Shown here: piece after piece, positions 34,738-46,117 of the stretch
Layout of the letters: every line of letters starts with the position of its first letter
Numbering within the stretch: the stretch's first letter is position 1
Source: Parus major
Lineage: Eukaryota > Chordata > Aves > Passeriformes > Paridae
Assembly (NCBI RefSeq): GCF_001522545.3
Contig: NC_031768.1
Coordinates: 7,873,555 to 7,937,554 of the forward strand
DNA length: 64,000 nt
Direction of reading: 5' to 3'
Made by a program: the position numbers and the translations under genes
The notes under the pieces: generated by a model
The model's input: only the letters and a program-made list of their open reading frames with translations
Told to the model about the DNA's origin: nothing
Database searches by the model: none

Positions 34738-35769
34738 ATGTGCCATTGGGCCAAAACACACACACTGAGTTTTATTTTTAATTCAGAGCTTTTCCTAGAA
34801 GCCAAAGTTGTGCAATTCTGCCCTTCCCTTTCCCCTTCCCTCTTTTTTTCTGACATCAGTGTGTGCTCAGGTTACATCCAGCCGGAGCACACTGTGGCCT
34901 GTACCAGTGGCTCTATTTTTACACCTCCTGGCTCAGCTGCTGGCTCTGTGGTTTTTGATGCCGTATGCAAACTGCAAAAAGAAGCACCCATTGTAGCCCA
35001 GAGCCACCCTCAGCCAGCAGCTCCCAAAGCCCTGCCTGAGGCTGCTTTGACCTCTCTGCCTGCCCCAGACTGCTGCTATGGCTCTGCCATGGTCATAGGG
35101 TTGTCCTATAGGCTGCTGCCCTCCAGCTGGCTCAGTCTGGTCCACATTGTCCCCCAAGCCCAGCTCCCAGTGCCTGGGGGTCCCCAGCTCCCTTTGCTGA
35201 CAATTCCCCCTCCTTGGAATACCTGGGAGAGCTGTGCTTCTGTAGGTCTATGCTCATCTCTGCAGATGCTTTCTCAGGCAAGGCACCCTCCCTGTGATCG
35301 CTCTGCAGAGGGAAAAGCTGGGCTAGCAGAGACTCAGATACTTTTTAAATTTCCCTCAGCTTTTCACACGTTTCTTGTATTATCCTTGCTCCGTAGCAGT
35401 CACGGTGCTGACACACAGGCACTCAGCCCATCCCTCCTCCAAATCCTAGGGCACTTAAATATTCCAGCCTCGGATAGTCAGGATCAATACCCTCTCCCAA
35501 CCTTCCAATGCTGTTTGTGCTTGTCTCTCCAAACCCCACCTCCCAGTGCCAGGCTGCAGTTTTGGGCTGCACATGCAAAAGGCAGCCTGCCCTGGGCAGC
35601 CAAGACCACCTGCCTTCCACCCCAGAAGGGAAGTGACCCCAGCCTCCCTCCCCTGTGGCTGCAGGGCCAGAGACCCTTTTATGTGACACCAGCTACTGCT
35701 GTCGTTGAACTGATGACTCAAAAACGCTCAGCACAGGGTGGAAAGAAAAAAATGGCAACTGCAATGTAA
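34738..35769 (+). other. Long open frame, probably not coding
   Basis: From the first ATG at 34738 the frame is open for 343 codons. The conceptual product is Pro, Ser, Leu and Ala rich, with no domain, signal peptide or repeat I recognise. Minus frames are open over 34933-35157 and 35423-35721, as expected for stop-poor, C-rich DNA. No intron, promoter or polyadenylation signal in a convincing position supports it. It resembles the frame at 2810-3886 in composition only. Confidence 0.25.
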
Positions 35770-36110
35770 TTAATGCTGTAACAACTTGTTTCCCCCTTGG
35801 AGAATTATACCATTAGCTGCTTCAATTGTGCATGAAATATAAATTACATTACTCAGAGGCATCATGTCTAAGCAGATACAATCCTAAGTGACACGGCTTG
35901 CCACAGTGTATCATGCTCCCTGGTCAAAATTAACAGAAGCCCCGTTGCCTGAGGCTAGCAGATATTCATTCAGATATCAAAGTTATAACCACGGTAGTTC
36001 AACCGCCTTCCTGCCTCGGGGGATTTCCCAGAGGAAAGCAATGAAACCCGGCTCTATCATCTGCTGAGAACAGCTCACAGGTTTGAAAATTGCTGGTGTA
36101 CCCCTGGCAC
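35770..36110. other. Candidate conserved non-coding segment
   Basis: A repeat-free change from C-rich to AT-rich DNA, with TGTAATTAATGC, ATAAATTACATTAC, GATATTCATTCAGATATC and isolated CpGs further right (CACGGTAG, AACCGCC). CNE-like texture only. Confidence 0.3.
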
Positions 36111-36714
36111 CTTCGTGTTTCAGAGCCTGGTGCTTTAACAGACGGGGGATGTTGTAGCATCACCGTCCCCGTGCACTGATTTGGTGTGCCCGGTTTCTGT
36201 TTGCTGCAGTCCAAATCTGACCAGGGTGGTGGTGCTAAACATTACAGGGATGGAGAGCAAGGAGACAGCAGGATGGCTGCTGAGCTGCAAAAGGAGCCCA
36301 GAGGCAGGAATCCCCCCCAAACACAGAACCTGGACCCTTTTGTTGGAGACAGGAATCTTCAGTTATTGTACTTGGCTCCTCTAATTTTGGGGTTAGCAGC
36401 TGGCTAGAAGACACATTTTATTCTCCTCCGACGCCCATCTATAATGAATGATTGCAACCCCGCAGCCTCGATTAGCTGTGTTTGTGAAGAATAATTTGCT
36501 CCACCGTTGGAATAGCATCACAATTTTTTTCCCTAGTCACTTAAAATGGACTCTTATAGCTGCAAATGTGAAAACAGAAAGGGAACTGCAGTTACTCTTC
36601 TCTGCCTCCAGAATAGCTTTTGCCTTAGTTTGCCTTTGCAAAGTGGAAATCCTAAATAAATCTCTTCCTTGGGGAAAAAAATATGGGGGAAAAAGGATAG
36701 TCTTGACAGTCACA
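36111..36714. other. Non-coding, CNE-like to the right
   Basis: The part from 36420 contains ATAATGAATGATTGC, TCGATTAGCTG and AATAATTTGC and is repeat-free up to the CR1 boundary. No exon is seen. Confidence 0.3.
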
Positions 36715-37425
36715 GAATCAGAGAATATTTCTGTTTCACTGCTTTCCAGCAGCTCATTCCCTAGTTTGTCTCTATATCCAGGGTTGCCCCATCCCAGGTA
36801 CAGAATCTGGCAGAACTCCACACTCTTGATGATTTCCCAGACCTCTGATTTGTTAAGGTCTCTCTGCAGGGCCTCCCTGCCCTGCAGGGAATCAACAGCT
36901 CCTCCCACTTTCTGTGCTATCTGCAAACTTGCTCATTATCCCTTCCAGTCCTGTGTCCAAGTCATTTATGAAGATGTTGAAGAGGATGGAGCCCTGCAGA
37001 ACCCCACCTGTGACAGGTCACCAGTCTGATTTCACCATTGTCTACAGCCCTTTGTGCCCAACCTGTGAGCCAGCTGCTCACACATCACATGGTGTGTTTA
37101 TCCTGCTGTGGGCTGGACATTTTGTCCAGAAGGTTTCTGTGAGAAACAGTATTGAAAACTTTACTGAAATCCAGAAAAATTACATCATCTGTCTTTCCTT
37201 GATCAGCTAGGTGGGATACCTTGGCATAAAAGGAAGTCAGGCTTGATAAACAGGAATTTCTTCTCATGAAGTAGTGCTGGCAGTGACCAGTGACTGTGAT
37301 GTCTTTTGGGTGTTTTTCAACACCTCCCAGAATAATCTCCATAGCTTTTCAAGGCAGTGAAGTGAGACTGTAGTTCCCAAGGTCCTCCTTCTTGCCCTTC
37401 TCAGCCACTATGTGCTGAAACAGGG
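36715..37425 (-). pseudogene. CR1 retrotransposon reverse-transcriptase relic
   Basis: This is the minus strand of a CR1 LINE ORF2, running from the region before the polymerase fingers (37425 side) to beyond the active site (36715 side). Conceptual translation in broken frames gives, in order, CR1-like EDLGNYSLTSLP then a stop, MEIILGGVEKH, then DVIFLDFSKVFNTVSH (the LDFSKAFDTVSH block with its catalytic Asp kept), then [16 protein letters not shown], then FADS, then [17 protein letters not shown] and LGWGNPGYRDKLGNELLESS. The active-site FADD motif reads FADS at 36916-36927, so a catalytic Asp is lost. At least one stop and frame changes are present (open pieces at 37085-37342 and 36537-36926 are in different frames). 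The 5' ORF, endonuclease and 3' tail are missing. It is a dead insertion and was never a host gene. Confidence 0.93.
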
Positions 37426-38869
37426 CCAAATCCTGCAAGGTGCTGTGTGCCTCCAGCTCCCATTTGAATCAAAGGGAAATGAGGGTGCTCAGTGTTTTTT
37501 GGCATTTCACCAGTGGTGTTGCCTGAGAACCACAACAGAATCATGACACATTGGTTGTGGTCTCTCCTGGTGGGGAGCTGATGCTGTGGAGAAGGCTCAG
37601 GCTAGGTACCACCCACATCACACACTTTCTGAGTTGCAAAATCTGCAGCACCATTTTCTTTGTGGGGCCATGTATGTGTGGGTTTTGCCAACAACATTGC
37701 CAGGGTAGTGGCTCAGCATCAGATTAAACAGTAGATATTGACAGGTCTCATCCAATGCAGTTTTGGTCTTTTAGTTCCCTTGACCTCCGCTCCTCAGTAA
37801 AGCATGAAGAGTGCATGAGAAGTACCTTGCTGTAAGCTGGAAAACCAGTCTGTCAGAGGAAAGAAAATGATCTTGGTCCAAATTGACTTTGGAAGGAAAA
37901 GTTGTTTTCTTGGTCTCTTGCCTGGCTCAAAATACAGACAGCAAAAATTTCTTTCCTCTAGAGAAACTGTTACTAAATTCAGTCAAAAAGTAAAACTGGG
38001 ATATTTTCAGAAGGAAGACTCTCATCCCCTTTTCTAGTTTTGAGTTTTGAGTCAAAGTGCAAGACACCTGATTTTAAAAGAAGGAAGTATCTAATACAGA
38101 AGCAAAATCACTGGCTAGAACTTGGCTTCTTGAAACACAAATTGCCATCAGGGTTCAGTTCAGAGGAAATGCACCCCACTGCTGGTGGATTCCATATAAC
38201 CACAGCACGAGGATTTCCCTCTTTCCTGCTCATGGCTGAAAGTTGTACCTGTGAATGTACACTCACAGGGAGCTGAAGGCTTTAGTTTAATAATGGGGCA
38301 ATCCCAGAGCACAAAGGTAATGCAAGCTGCAACAGGGCCACCCTGTGCAGGGGAAGACCTGGGCTATGGATATATCTCTGACAAACAGGAGGCATTGCCA
38401 AATGCTGAAATGCCATGAAACCTCTTCTTTCAAGCCCTCTCTGACTTCTCTGCAGCAGCCAGAATGGTGGCAAAGCTTTCTGAAGAAAGGGAAATAAAGA
38501 TAAAAAGAAAAAGGGATTTTCAGCAGCGTTATCCTAGAAGAGGCAGGCATCTGACTTGACACATGCATCTGGAGAAGCCTCCCCTGCCCCCACAACAACA
38601 GCCAGTGCAAATACACCTAAACATGTCAATATTCACAACACAGCACTTAAAAAAATAGCTGAAGGAAATAAAACACGCTGCTTCCTGAGAAGACCAGGGA
38701 ATATGCATTCCCAAGTGCTGAGCAAGATCATCCATTATACATTTCTATCTATTCCACTGACTGCCTGCACATCCCCCGTGTGCCTAGACAGGACAGATGC
38801 CCTGGTTCTGTATCCAGCACAGGAGAATTGCATCCAGCAAAGAGGCACCCCTAGATCTGTGGGTTTGCT
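37426..38869. other. Non-coding stretch
   Basis: Beyond the CR1 relic the sequence is ordinary. No further CR1 homology is seen by eye and no exon is recognised. Confidence 0.5.
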
Positions 38870-39200
38870 CTCCTGAAACGTTAAAATGCCAGCACTCTTT
38901 CAGGAACAATTTTCTTGGCAAGGGAAGATCTTGACTGTCGATTGCACTTCAGCAGCAGCCAATATAGGAAGTAGCGGTATAAATTCTCATTCTCATTAAA
39001 TGTGTCTGTCTGACTGATGGACGCCAGTAGAATTACACAGCGGATCCAGATTTGTGGGTCTGACAGTAATAAACCAAATTTTCATATAGAATACATGTCT
39101 CAGAGGGGTGTCGGACATGCTTTATTTCTGTGAGTTATGGGCACTGCGTGACACAGGAACGGTGCTGGGCACCGCTGAGTGGAACAGTCACCGAAACCAG
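38870..39200. other. Candidate conserved non-coding segment
   Basis: Repeat-free, with isolated CpGs in AT-leaning DNA (GAAACGTTAAAATGCC, TGTCGATTGCAC, AGTAGCGGTATAAATTC, GGACGCCAG, ACAGCGGATCC). Kept CpGs in such a setting are the main reason for the call. A TATAAAT word is present at 38973 but nothing else suggests a promoter. Confidence 0.3.
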
Positions 39201-42200
39201 CCCAGCCCTGATGAGCAGAGCAGTGACCTCTCATTCACACACTGCTTTCACTGCCCAAGAGACAGGCTCATCCCCTGCTCCTGCTCAACCGAAAAACCGT
39301 TCACTCCAAAAAACCTGCCCTGTGTGCTGTGAGACATTCCTACACTCTGCTGCAGCCTTGGTAGGAACCGGCAGAGAAGGGAAAACCAGGCACAGGAGTG
39401 TCTGAGCTTCTCTCCCAAATCCACCATCGCTTCTCCAACCCCTGGTAACCTTTCCACAGAGCCACTATGACCAGGCAGGCAGCCAGGAAAGTGCTGCAAA
39501 GGTCAGGGCACTGGCCTTTCTTCCTTATAAATCAAGAGCGAGCCAAAGGTGTAGGTGTCGGGTCTGGGATGTGGTGGGTCATTACATAACAGTGAGGCAG
39601 CCAGGACACCCAGAGCTTTGTTTTCCAGATTGCTACAGCAACGACCAGGGTTAGATACCGGAGCTGTTAATTCATCTGCATGGCTGCCAGTGGTGGAGTG
39701 GTGCCAGAAGGAAAGGTCTGCAAATTTTCCCAGTACGGCTATTTATCAATACTGCTCTCTGTCCTGCTGTTTCAAGTGGGTTAATAAAAGACGTAAAATA
39801 TTTCCTTGTCTTACTTTTGCACTTTGAGCTTCTGTTTTGCACACAAGGCTCTTTTCTCCTCTCCTCTCCTGTCTGAACTTTTTTCCAGCAATCTGTTTTG
39901 CCCTGGTCCCACACAGCCACCCTGCTGACCCTTCATTCTGGGGTGTGAGGTGCTGTCCCTGCTGCTGCAAGCCCAGGGGGAGGTTTTGGACTCTTCTTCA
40001 TTCAGTCTCTCTCCCAGGCAATAGATAACACTCAGGAAACCCTGTGCCAGCTCCTGCTCACTGGCTTTCCTTGCCATAGTCTTAATTTTTGTCCCTGAAC
40101 TGCCAGGCTGCTGACCCCCATCCTAGAAGTGCTACACCATGTGAACATCCCTGGTCCAACAACCTATTTTCTGCCACAGTTGTGAGCTCCTCTGCTGCCT
40201 TGGATTACTGCAAGTGAATCAGCCAGCAGCAGCTTTGCTGTTAAAGCCCTCTTGAAAGCGTTTTCTTCCCCACTGGAAGCGTCAAAGGAAATTCCCCTTG
40301 ATGAGGTTGCTGGCCCTGGAAAATCAGCTAGGAGCATGCCAAGCAGAGGGCTCTGGTAGGTCTCATGTTTCAGGACTAATCCTGGGGTCCTTGGTGGAGG
40401 AAGGTCCTTGGGAAGGTGGCTGAGTGTCTGGGCTGCTGTACCCCAGGAGCCCTTGAAAGAGGATTAGGTCAGCGCAATGAACAAATGGAGGGTGAGCGAA
40501 AAGCTCAGTCATTTTGGGATTGCTCACCACAGCTGCAGACAAAGAGATGAGAAGAGGGATTTAAAAGATTATTCTGAATGCAGGCCAGACTTCAGGAGAG
40601 CAGCTAGCTGGCGGATGGGATTGTAGCTCCCTCCCACCATGCCCAGTCCAGCCAGACTGCTCACGGATGAGGCTGGGCATGTGTGTTATGTGGAGACAGG
40701 GGGTCCTATTTGCTTTTTGCATCTGTTTTTTGGGCAGTTTCTGGGTTGATTCTGGTGTCATTATTATGTTTGTTTGGGCTAATATTTACCAAGAATTCCT
40801 CCCCCAGTCCCAGCCTTTCTTTCCAGAAGTGCCTTTGGGGTTTCCACACTGACGAGGCTCTCTGAGGAGCTGCAGTAAGTGTTTACCCACATGCTGGGGC
40901 TCCACCTTGCCTCAATTACTTGGAAGATTTTGCTGTTCCCAAAACGGTGACCTTTCTCACTCTTGGGGCTGTATGGAGTTTTATATTGTGTTTTAGGATT
41001 TGCATTTTTATTTACTATGTGTTTCATTGGACAGCTGTTCTCTAGCACAGATTTTTAATGCTTTGGAGGAGATTTCCTCAGTATCCCCTCTTGTCCATGT
41101 CCTTTAAAAGTAATATTTGATAAAACTAAGCTGTTTTTTGTACATTCCCCAGCTGATTTCCCAGACTGATCACATGACTTCTAATGCCTTATTCCCTTCC
41201 CCACACTCTACATTATTCCTAAAGGCCATACAGTCTGCTGCTCTACCTGTAGTGTGATAACAGACATCTGGAAAGAGAGGAACCAAGAGGGGGAAAAAAG
41301 AATATTGTATGTATCAAAATCACAAGCTCTTCCCCTTAATTTCTTGTTCAGAGAACCAGCTGTGGTCATTTGCCAGATAAAAGCCATATATTACAGCACT
41401 TCCCAGAGATGCCTGTGCTGCTGATCTGGAAAACCACACTGAGCTAAGACTCATTAAAAATCTCTCTTGGCAATATCAGATTTTGCATTGAATAGAAGGT
41501 CATGATCCCCTCATGTCAACAAAATCCATTTCTGAGTATTTCAATGTCCAAGGAGGTTGAGATCCAGGCTGAACCAGCCTCAAGGCCTCTCAGAGTGTGT
41601 CTGTGCCCCATTCCCGAGTCAAGCGGCAGTGCCAGGCAAATCAGCTCTGTGAATTTGGTCAGAATTGTGCTCCCCTGTGCACAGCTGTGGTGAATTTCTC
41701 CTTTTGCATTTCCTCAGAGGCAAGGAAAGATCCACGAAAGCCCCACTCCCATTTTAACCAGTGGTCCCCCCAGCACAGGGGATTGTCTCCCTGAGGTCTT
41801 GTCTGTGTGGGTTCTGCTCCTTCCTTCCTGCAACCTTCCCTCTCCACTGTCCCACTGAGAGCTGGTCACCTTCTTGTCCCATGGGAATCAGTGATCCTTG
41901 GGTGTTTTCTTTTGGCTTTCAATCTGAAGAATCTGAAGCTCAAACTTAAGAAATGTGGTGCTAGACTGTTGTTTTGGGGCCCAAGTGTTCGAGGTGCAAT
42001 GCAGATCCAGCAAAGTCACAAAAGGCCACACCAAAGAGGCTGAGAAGATACAAACTTTGTCACTGGTGCACATGGGAACCTTGCCACCTAGCATGGGTGA
42101 GTCCTAAATAATTTCCAAAAATCCAGCAGGAAATGTCTGTTTATTGAATAAAACCTTCCCATAAGAGCAAGGGGGGAAGGAGATGGCATGGTTTTGCCCT

Positions 42201-43559
42201 TGAGACAGCTGGTGTGATGTTGGTCTGAAAGACACAAAGCGATTTTACTGACATTTGCTCTTCCCTCCCACATCTTGCAGGAGTCAGACAGCTGCGGCTG
42301 GAGCCGTAGGATATTAAAGGACTTGGCAAATATCATTACCTAAATATGGATGCATATATCATTGCTGGTTCATTCCAACCTCCAGGGGATGAGTGAATTT
42401 GGTTTCTTACTGTACTTAGTGGGAAAATGGAGGCTGCCACCACAGAGCAGGGTCAGATCACCATGCTGAGAGAGAAGGAGGTGGCAGCCTGGGCCAGCCA
42501 AGGCAAGCAGAGGTCATTGCCGCTGGTCCTGGCCATCAGTACTTCAGGTATTTCTGGTGTGGCACCACACTTCCCTGCTGATGTTCCTCCTCCAGAAAAT
42601 GCTCCACAGAGGTAGGGATGAAGGGTCTGGACAACCATCTGAGGATAGACAAACGAATACACCAACACCCCCAAAGCCTTTGGTGCCCATATGTGGGGCG
42701 GGAAGGGGTTGATGGTGCAGCGTACAAGAGGGATGTAGGATCGTGTCAGGAGCAAGCACAAGGAGACAAGGAGGAAAAGGTGACATGAGAAGCAAAAGGA
42801 GATGGGAGGGACCAGGACTTCAGCTTTAGGAGACAGAGTGTGAGGGAAAGGATTTGCTGAAAGCTACGTGGCACCTGGGAAAAGAAGAAGCCACAGAGGT
42901 AGCCCAGGGGCAAGAGGCACTCTCCTCTTCTTGGCTTAGTGTCTTTCTTGGACTGAGTCCAAACCTGAGCACTTTGCAGCTCAAACCCACCCACACAGTG
43001 TTAGCTAAGCTTGTGTAAAGCTAGATCCAAAGTCCCCAGTGCTGAAGATCAGATGGCTTGTGCAGATGGCTAAATTTAGTGGTGATGAGTGTCCAACTGC
43101 AGGGCACCGTGCTGCGGAGCTCGCGCCGTCCACGTCAACAGCAGCACTTTCTCTGCTCACACTCCTCCTCAAAGGACATCTTGGCCTGGATTGCATTGCA
43201 TCCCTCAGATGTTTTGGAAGCATGAGGGGCCATGGTAAGGGAAATGGGATGGGCAAGAACAGGAGGAGATATATATTGGGTGAAGGAGAATTGTGCTGAT
43301 GTCCCAGGCTGACAACCCACTCCCTCCTGACCCAGACAGTTCTGGAAAGTGTGTGGTCATCCTGTCCAGTGTCCTCAGGCAAGCTGAGCTCCTGAGAGGG
43401 TGGTGGCAAGCACCAGTGCTCCCAGGAGCCCAGACAGCTGGAGGCAGGAGTCCTGGCCCCTGCTCCTGGCTTGGCTGCTCACCTGGAGGGTGCACTTCTC
43501 ACCTCCTCTCCTGGCACTCAGGAAGGGGGAATTTATGATCCTGACCTTCTTCCTGCTGT
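39201..43559. other. Long ordinary non-coding stretch
   Basis: No exon, RNA gene or transposon is recognised in 4.3 kb. Open frames at 42453-42795 (minus), 43005-43409 (minus) and 43039-43299 (plus) overlap one another and match nothing I know. AT-rich patches occur near 40980-41130 and 41280-41480. Confidence 0.5.
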
Positions 43560-44060
43560 CAGATCAGCTGATGAAAAAGCGCTGTCTAGGAATTGATTAG
43601 GGACTGGTCCAAATCACTGCTATAAATCTAAATGCCCCCAATCAGAATTTCCAATATAAAGCTGAATTTTAACTTCGACCCTATCTGTAACAGGTCAAAT
43701 CTGGATTCTCAGTTTCCTCTAAAAGAGTTTAGTTAAACTTTTTTGAGTCTGGCTCCTAAATCCATTAATAGCAGCAAGTGAATTTGTGATCTCTGGCACT
43801 TTTAGAGTTAAATGAGAATAAATGGACACTTTCAAATAGATTCAGGAGGTCTGGCCATAAATCGTCTGCACGATAAAAAGCAAATATAAATTTTCAAAAA
43901 AATTTAACCTTGCATGGTGTATAAAGAGAATACATAATATTCTTGAGCATAAATACATCTCAAATCAAGCCCATTGTGTATACACAGAATATGTAATAAG
44001 TTTGCTTGAGACATTTACCTCAAGCTGAGGCTAAACTGGCAATCTTTTTATGACCAATAT
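43560..44060. other. AT-rich candidate conserved segment
   Basis: An AT-rich, repeat-free block with TTAACTTCGACC, ATAAATCGTCTGCACG, AATATAAATTTTC and a 12-bp palindrome TGTGTATACACA at 43975-43986. No open frame of note. A weak CNE candidate. Confidence 0.25.
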
Positions 44061-44969
44061 AGTTCTTTGCAGCTTCCTCCATGCTTGTGTGTTTATCATT
44101 TTTCAGGCCCAGTACAGACAGTCCTCGAGTATATGGAGATCTGCAAAGGGTACATAACACCTCTCTTCCATGACAGGCTCTGGAGTCAGCAGTGGAAGTG
44201 GCTCACGCAGGCAGGGAACACAGCCTGTGGGCAGAAGGCTGAAATGAAGAGGTACACGAGCCAGCTGGAGGAAATGGAAAGACAGGGCACAGGCTGGAGT
44301 TCTAATCAACTTTATTTGACAGCTTAGGATAGGGATGAGAGTCAGCAGCAGGAACCACACCGACCAGATAAATCTCAAGCACTCCAGGTCTAGTCACAAG
44401 AAGGGGAAAATGCAGGACACACAGATAAAGTCACTGCCCTCTCTTTGCACCTGACACCATGGCCCTGGCACAGCACAGTGCTGAACCATGCACTTCAAGC
44501 CAGCACCTCCAGGGCTGGGCAGCGGGCTGCAGAGCTTATTGCCCTGCCATGCTGATCAAAAGTGCTGATCCAGTCTGAGGGAGAGAAGCTGGCCTGGAAC
44601 TGACAGCGCTAATGACCTCTGTCATCATTCACCTGCACAGTGAGATGGTTCATTATGAGATGGAGAGGGCTCTGCCTGGGCCAGGGACTGCAGGGAGCAG
44701 CAGTGGAGCTGGCCTGAGGAGGCAGAGATCATGTTCCTGTGCGTGCACATGCTCGTGCACACAGACACCTGCTGTGCATGCTGTCTCCTGGCCTGGTGTG
44801 TGTCACATCTGCAGGCCAAGAGTTCAAGTCAGATAATCAGACTGTTGTTATTATGTTTGACGTAGTGTAGGGTTCATTGGCTGTGCCCACGTGGCAGTGC
44901 TCTGTTATCAGAATAAACAAGAGGCTAATTGTACGTCTGGATGAGAAGTGGTGGCACACCATCCCCTGT
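44061..44969. other. Non-coding stretch
   Basis: Ordinary sequence; no feature recognised. Confidence 0.5.
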
Positions 44970-44992
44970 ATGTCTTGCTTGAAGCAAGACAT
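44970..44992. repeat. 23-bp palindrome, 11-bp arms, 1-base centre
   Basis: ATGTCTTGCTT, then G at 44981, then AAGCAAGACAT: the arms are exact reverse complements. It can extrude as a cruciform. It lies outside any recognised mobile element. Confidence 0.95.
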
Positions 44993-46018
44993 GAGCAGCT
45001 GAGAGGGAAGGAGCATAAATTGGTTCCAACCTCTCCTCCTGCCAGCACTCTCAGAGGTCTGGAACTATTGGCCACACAACAGGAGACCCACCTGTCTATG
45101 TGGGGACAGGGCCATACAGGGTATGTGAGTTTTCTGAGGACATCATTACTCACCAGGAATGTCCATGGCAAATACTGTCTAAAAAATGAGAGAGGCTGGT
45201 TGTTCAGTGCTGGCCTCTTGCTTGAAATCTGCTGCTTCAAAATCCATTTCACCTCAATACCAACACCCTGTAAATATAACTGCAATTCACAGGAAGCCAG
45301 TGTGCACCAAACAGCCATGCTGCACACAGAACACCTACTTCAAGAATTATATTTATTCCCTGGTTCCAGTCACAGGCCAGAGAGCAGGTTTATGAAAGGT
45401 TAATGCCCCCTTATATGGCTGCTGTCAATTCTTACTTCCCCCAGAAGGTACATTTTAGTCTTTCTCCCTCCACTCCCTCCTCTCCTTCCATCCCAGAAAT
45501 GCAGCTCCAGGAAGATGAGGGGGAAGGAGGGAGGAAATGATGCCAGTGTCCCCAGCTGATCCAGGCAGTGCAAGTGTAGTAACCAGTGGCACTAGAAGTG
45601 CCTGGGGCTGCTCTCACTGAGCCTGGCTCATGCTTTGGCAAGCTTAACTCTGCCAAGTCCCAGTAGTGGCAGCCCTCATCTGAAGTCCAAGTGTTGATTC
45701 CAGATCCAGTTTTGTCCTCTGATAGAGCAGCCATGTGCTCTTTCAGTGACATAAGTTGTCCTCCCCAAGTTTTGAGGGATGTCCACGTGAAGCTCTTCTG
45801 GGCACCGACAAGCTCAGGTGGGTATGGAGCCAACCTGGTGATTTCAGACCTTGTTCCTTGGGACCACACCTGTGTATGTGCAGGTGTACATGGCAAGGGA
45901 ATAAACACTTCTACAAACTTCCCCCCTTAACCCTTACTTTCCTCACCTGTCTCTCCTGGGTGACATTAATAGAATTTGACATTGTGGCATGATCCGTTAG
46001 TCATCCTGCCAGACTGGT
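44993..46018. other. Non-coding stretch
   Basis: Overlapping open frames on both strands (44908-45403 and 45432-45908, up to 158 codons) without recognised domains. No repeat is seen. Confidence 0.5.
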
Positions 46019-46117
46019 AATTTGGTCAAATGACAAACTTTCAATCATTTGAACAAATGGCTGTTTCACTAGGGCATTTGATCAGATGATTAAAACTAAA
46101 AGGCATTTGGCCACATG
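46019..46117. repeat. Array of four paired E-box-like palindromes
   Basis: Four units begin at 46019, 46046, 46075 and 46104, that is with spacings of 27, 29 and 29 bp. Each has the form CATTTG, two bases, CANATG: AATTTG-GT-CAAATG, CATTTG-AA-CAAATG, CATTTG-AT-CAGATG and CATTTG-GC-CACATG. Seven of the eight half-sites match CANNTG, the E-box pattern bound by bHLH factors. Between units the sequence is diverged, though units 2 and 3 both end in ACTARGG or ACTAAAAGG. It may be an old 29-bp minisatellite in which the palindromes have been kept, or a chance remnant. Function is not shown. Confidence 0.75.

Noticed and set aside
36180..36420. Possible coding exon before the CR1 relic
   Set aside because: Frames are short and present on both strands, and no splice pair is convincing.
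36448..37029. 193-codon plus-strand open frame
   Set aside because: Its right half is the antisense of the CR1 reverse-transcriptase relic, so it is not a gene in its own right.
38973..38979. TATAAAT as a TATA box
   Set aside because: No initiator, CpG context or downstream exon supports a promoter; AT-rich words like this are frequent here.
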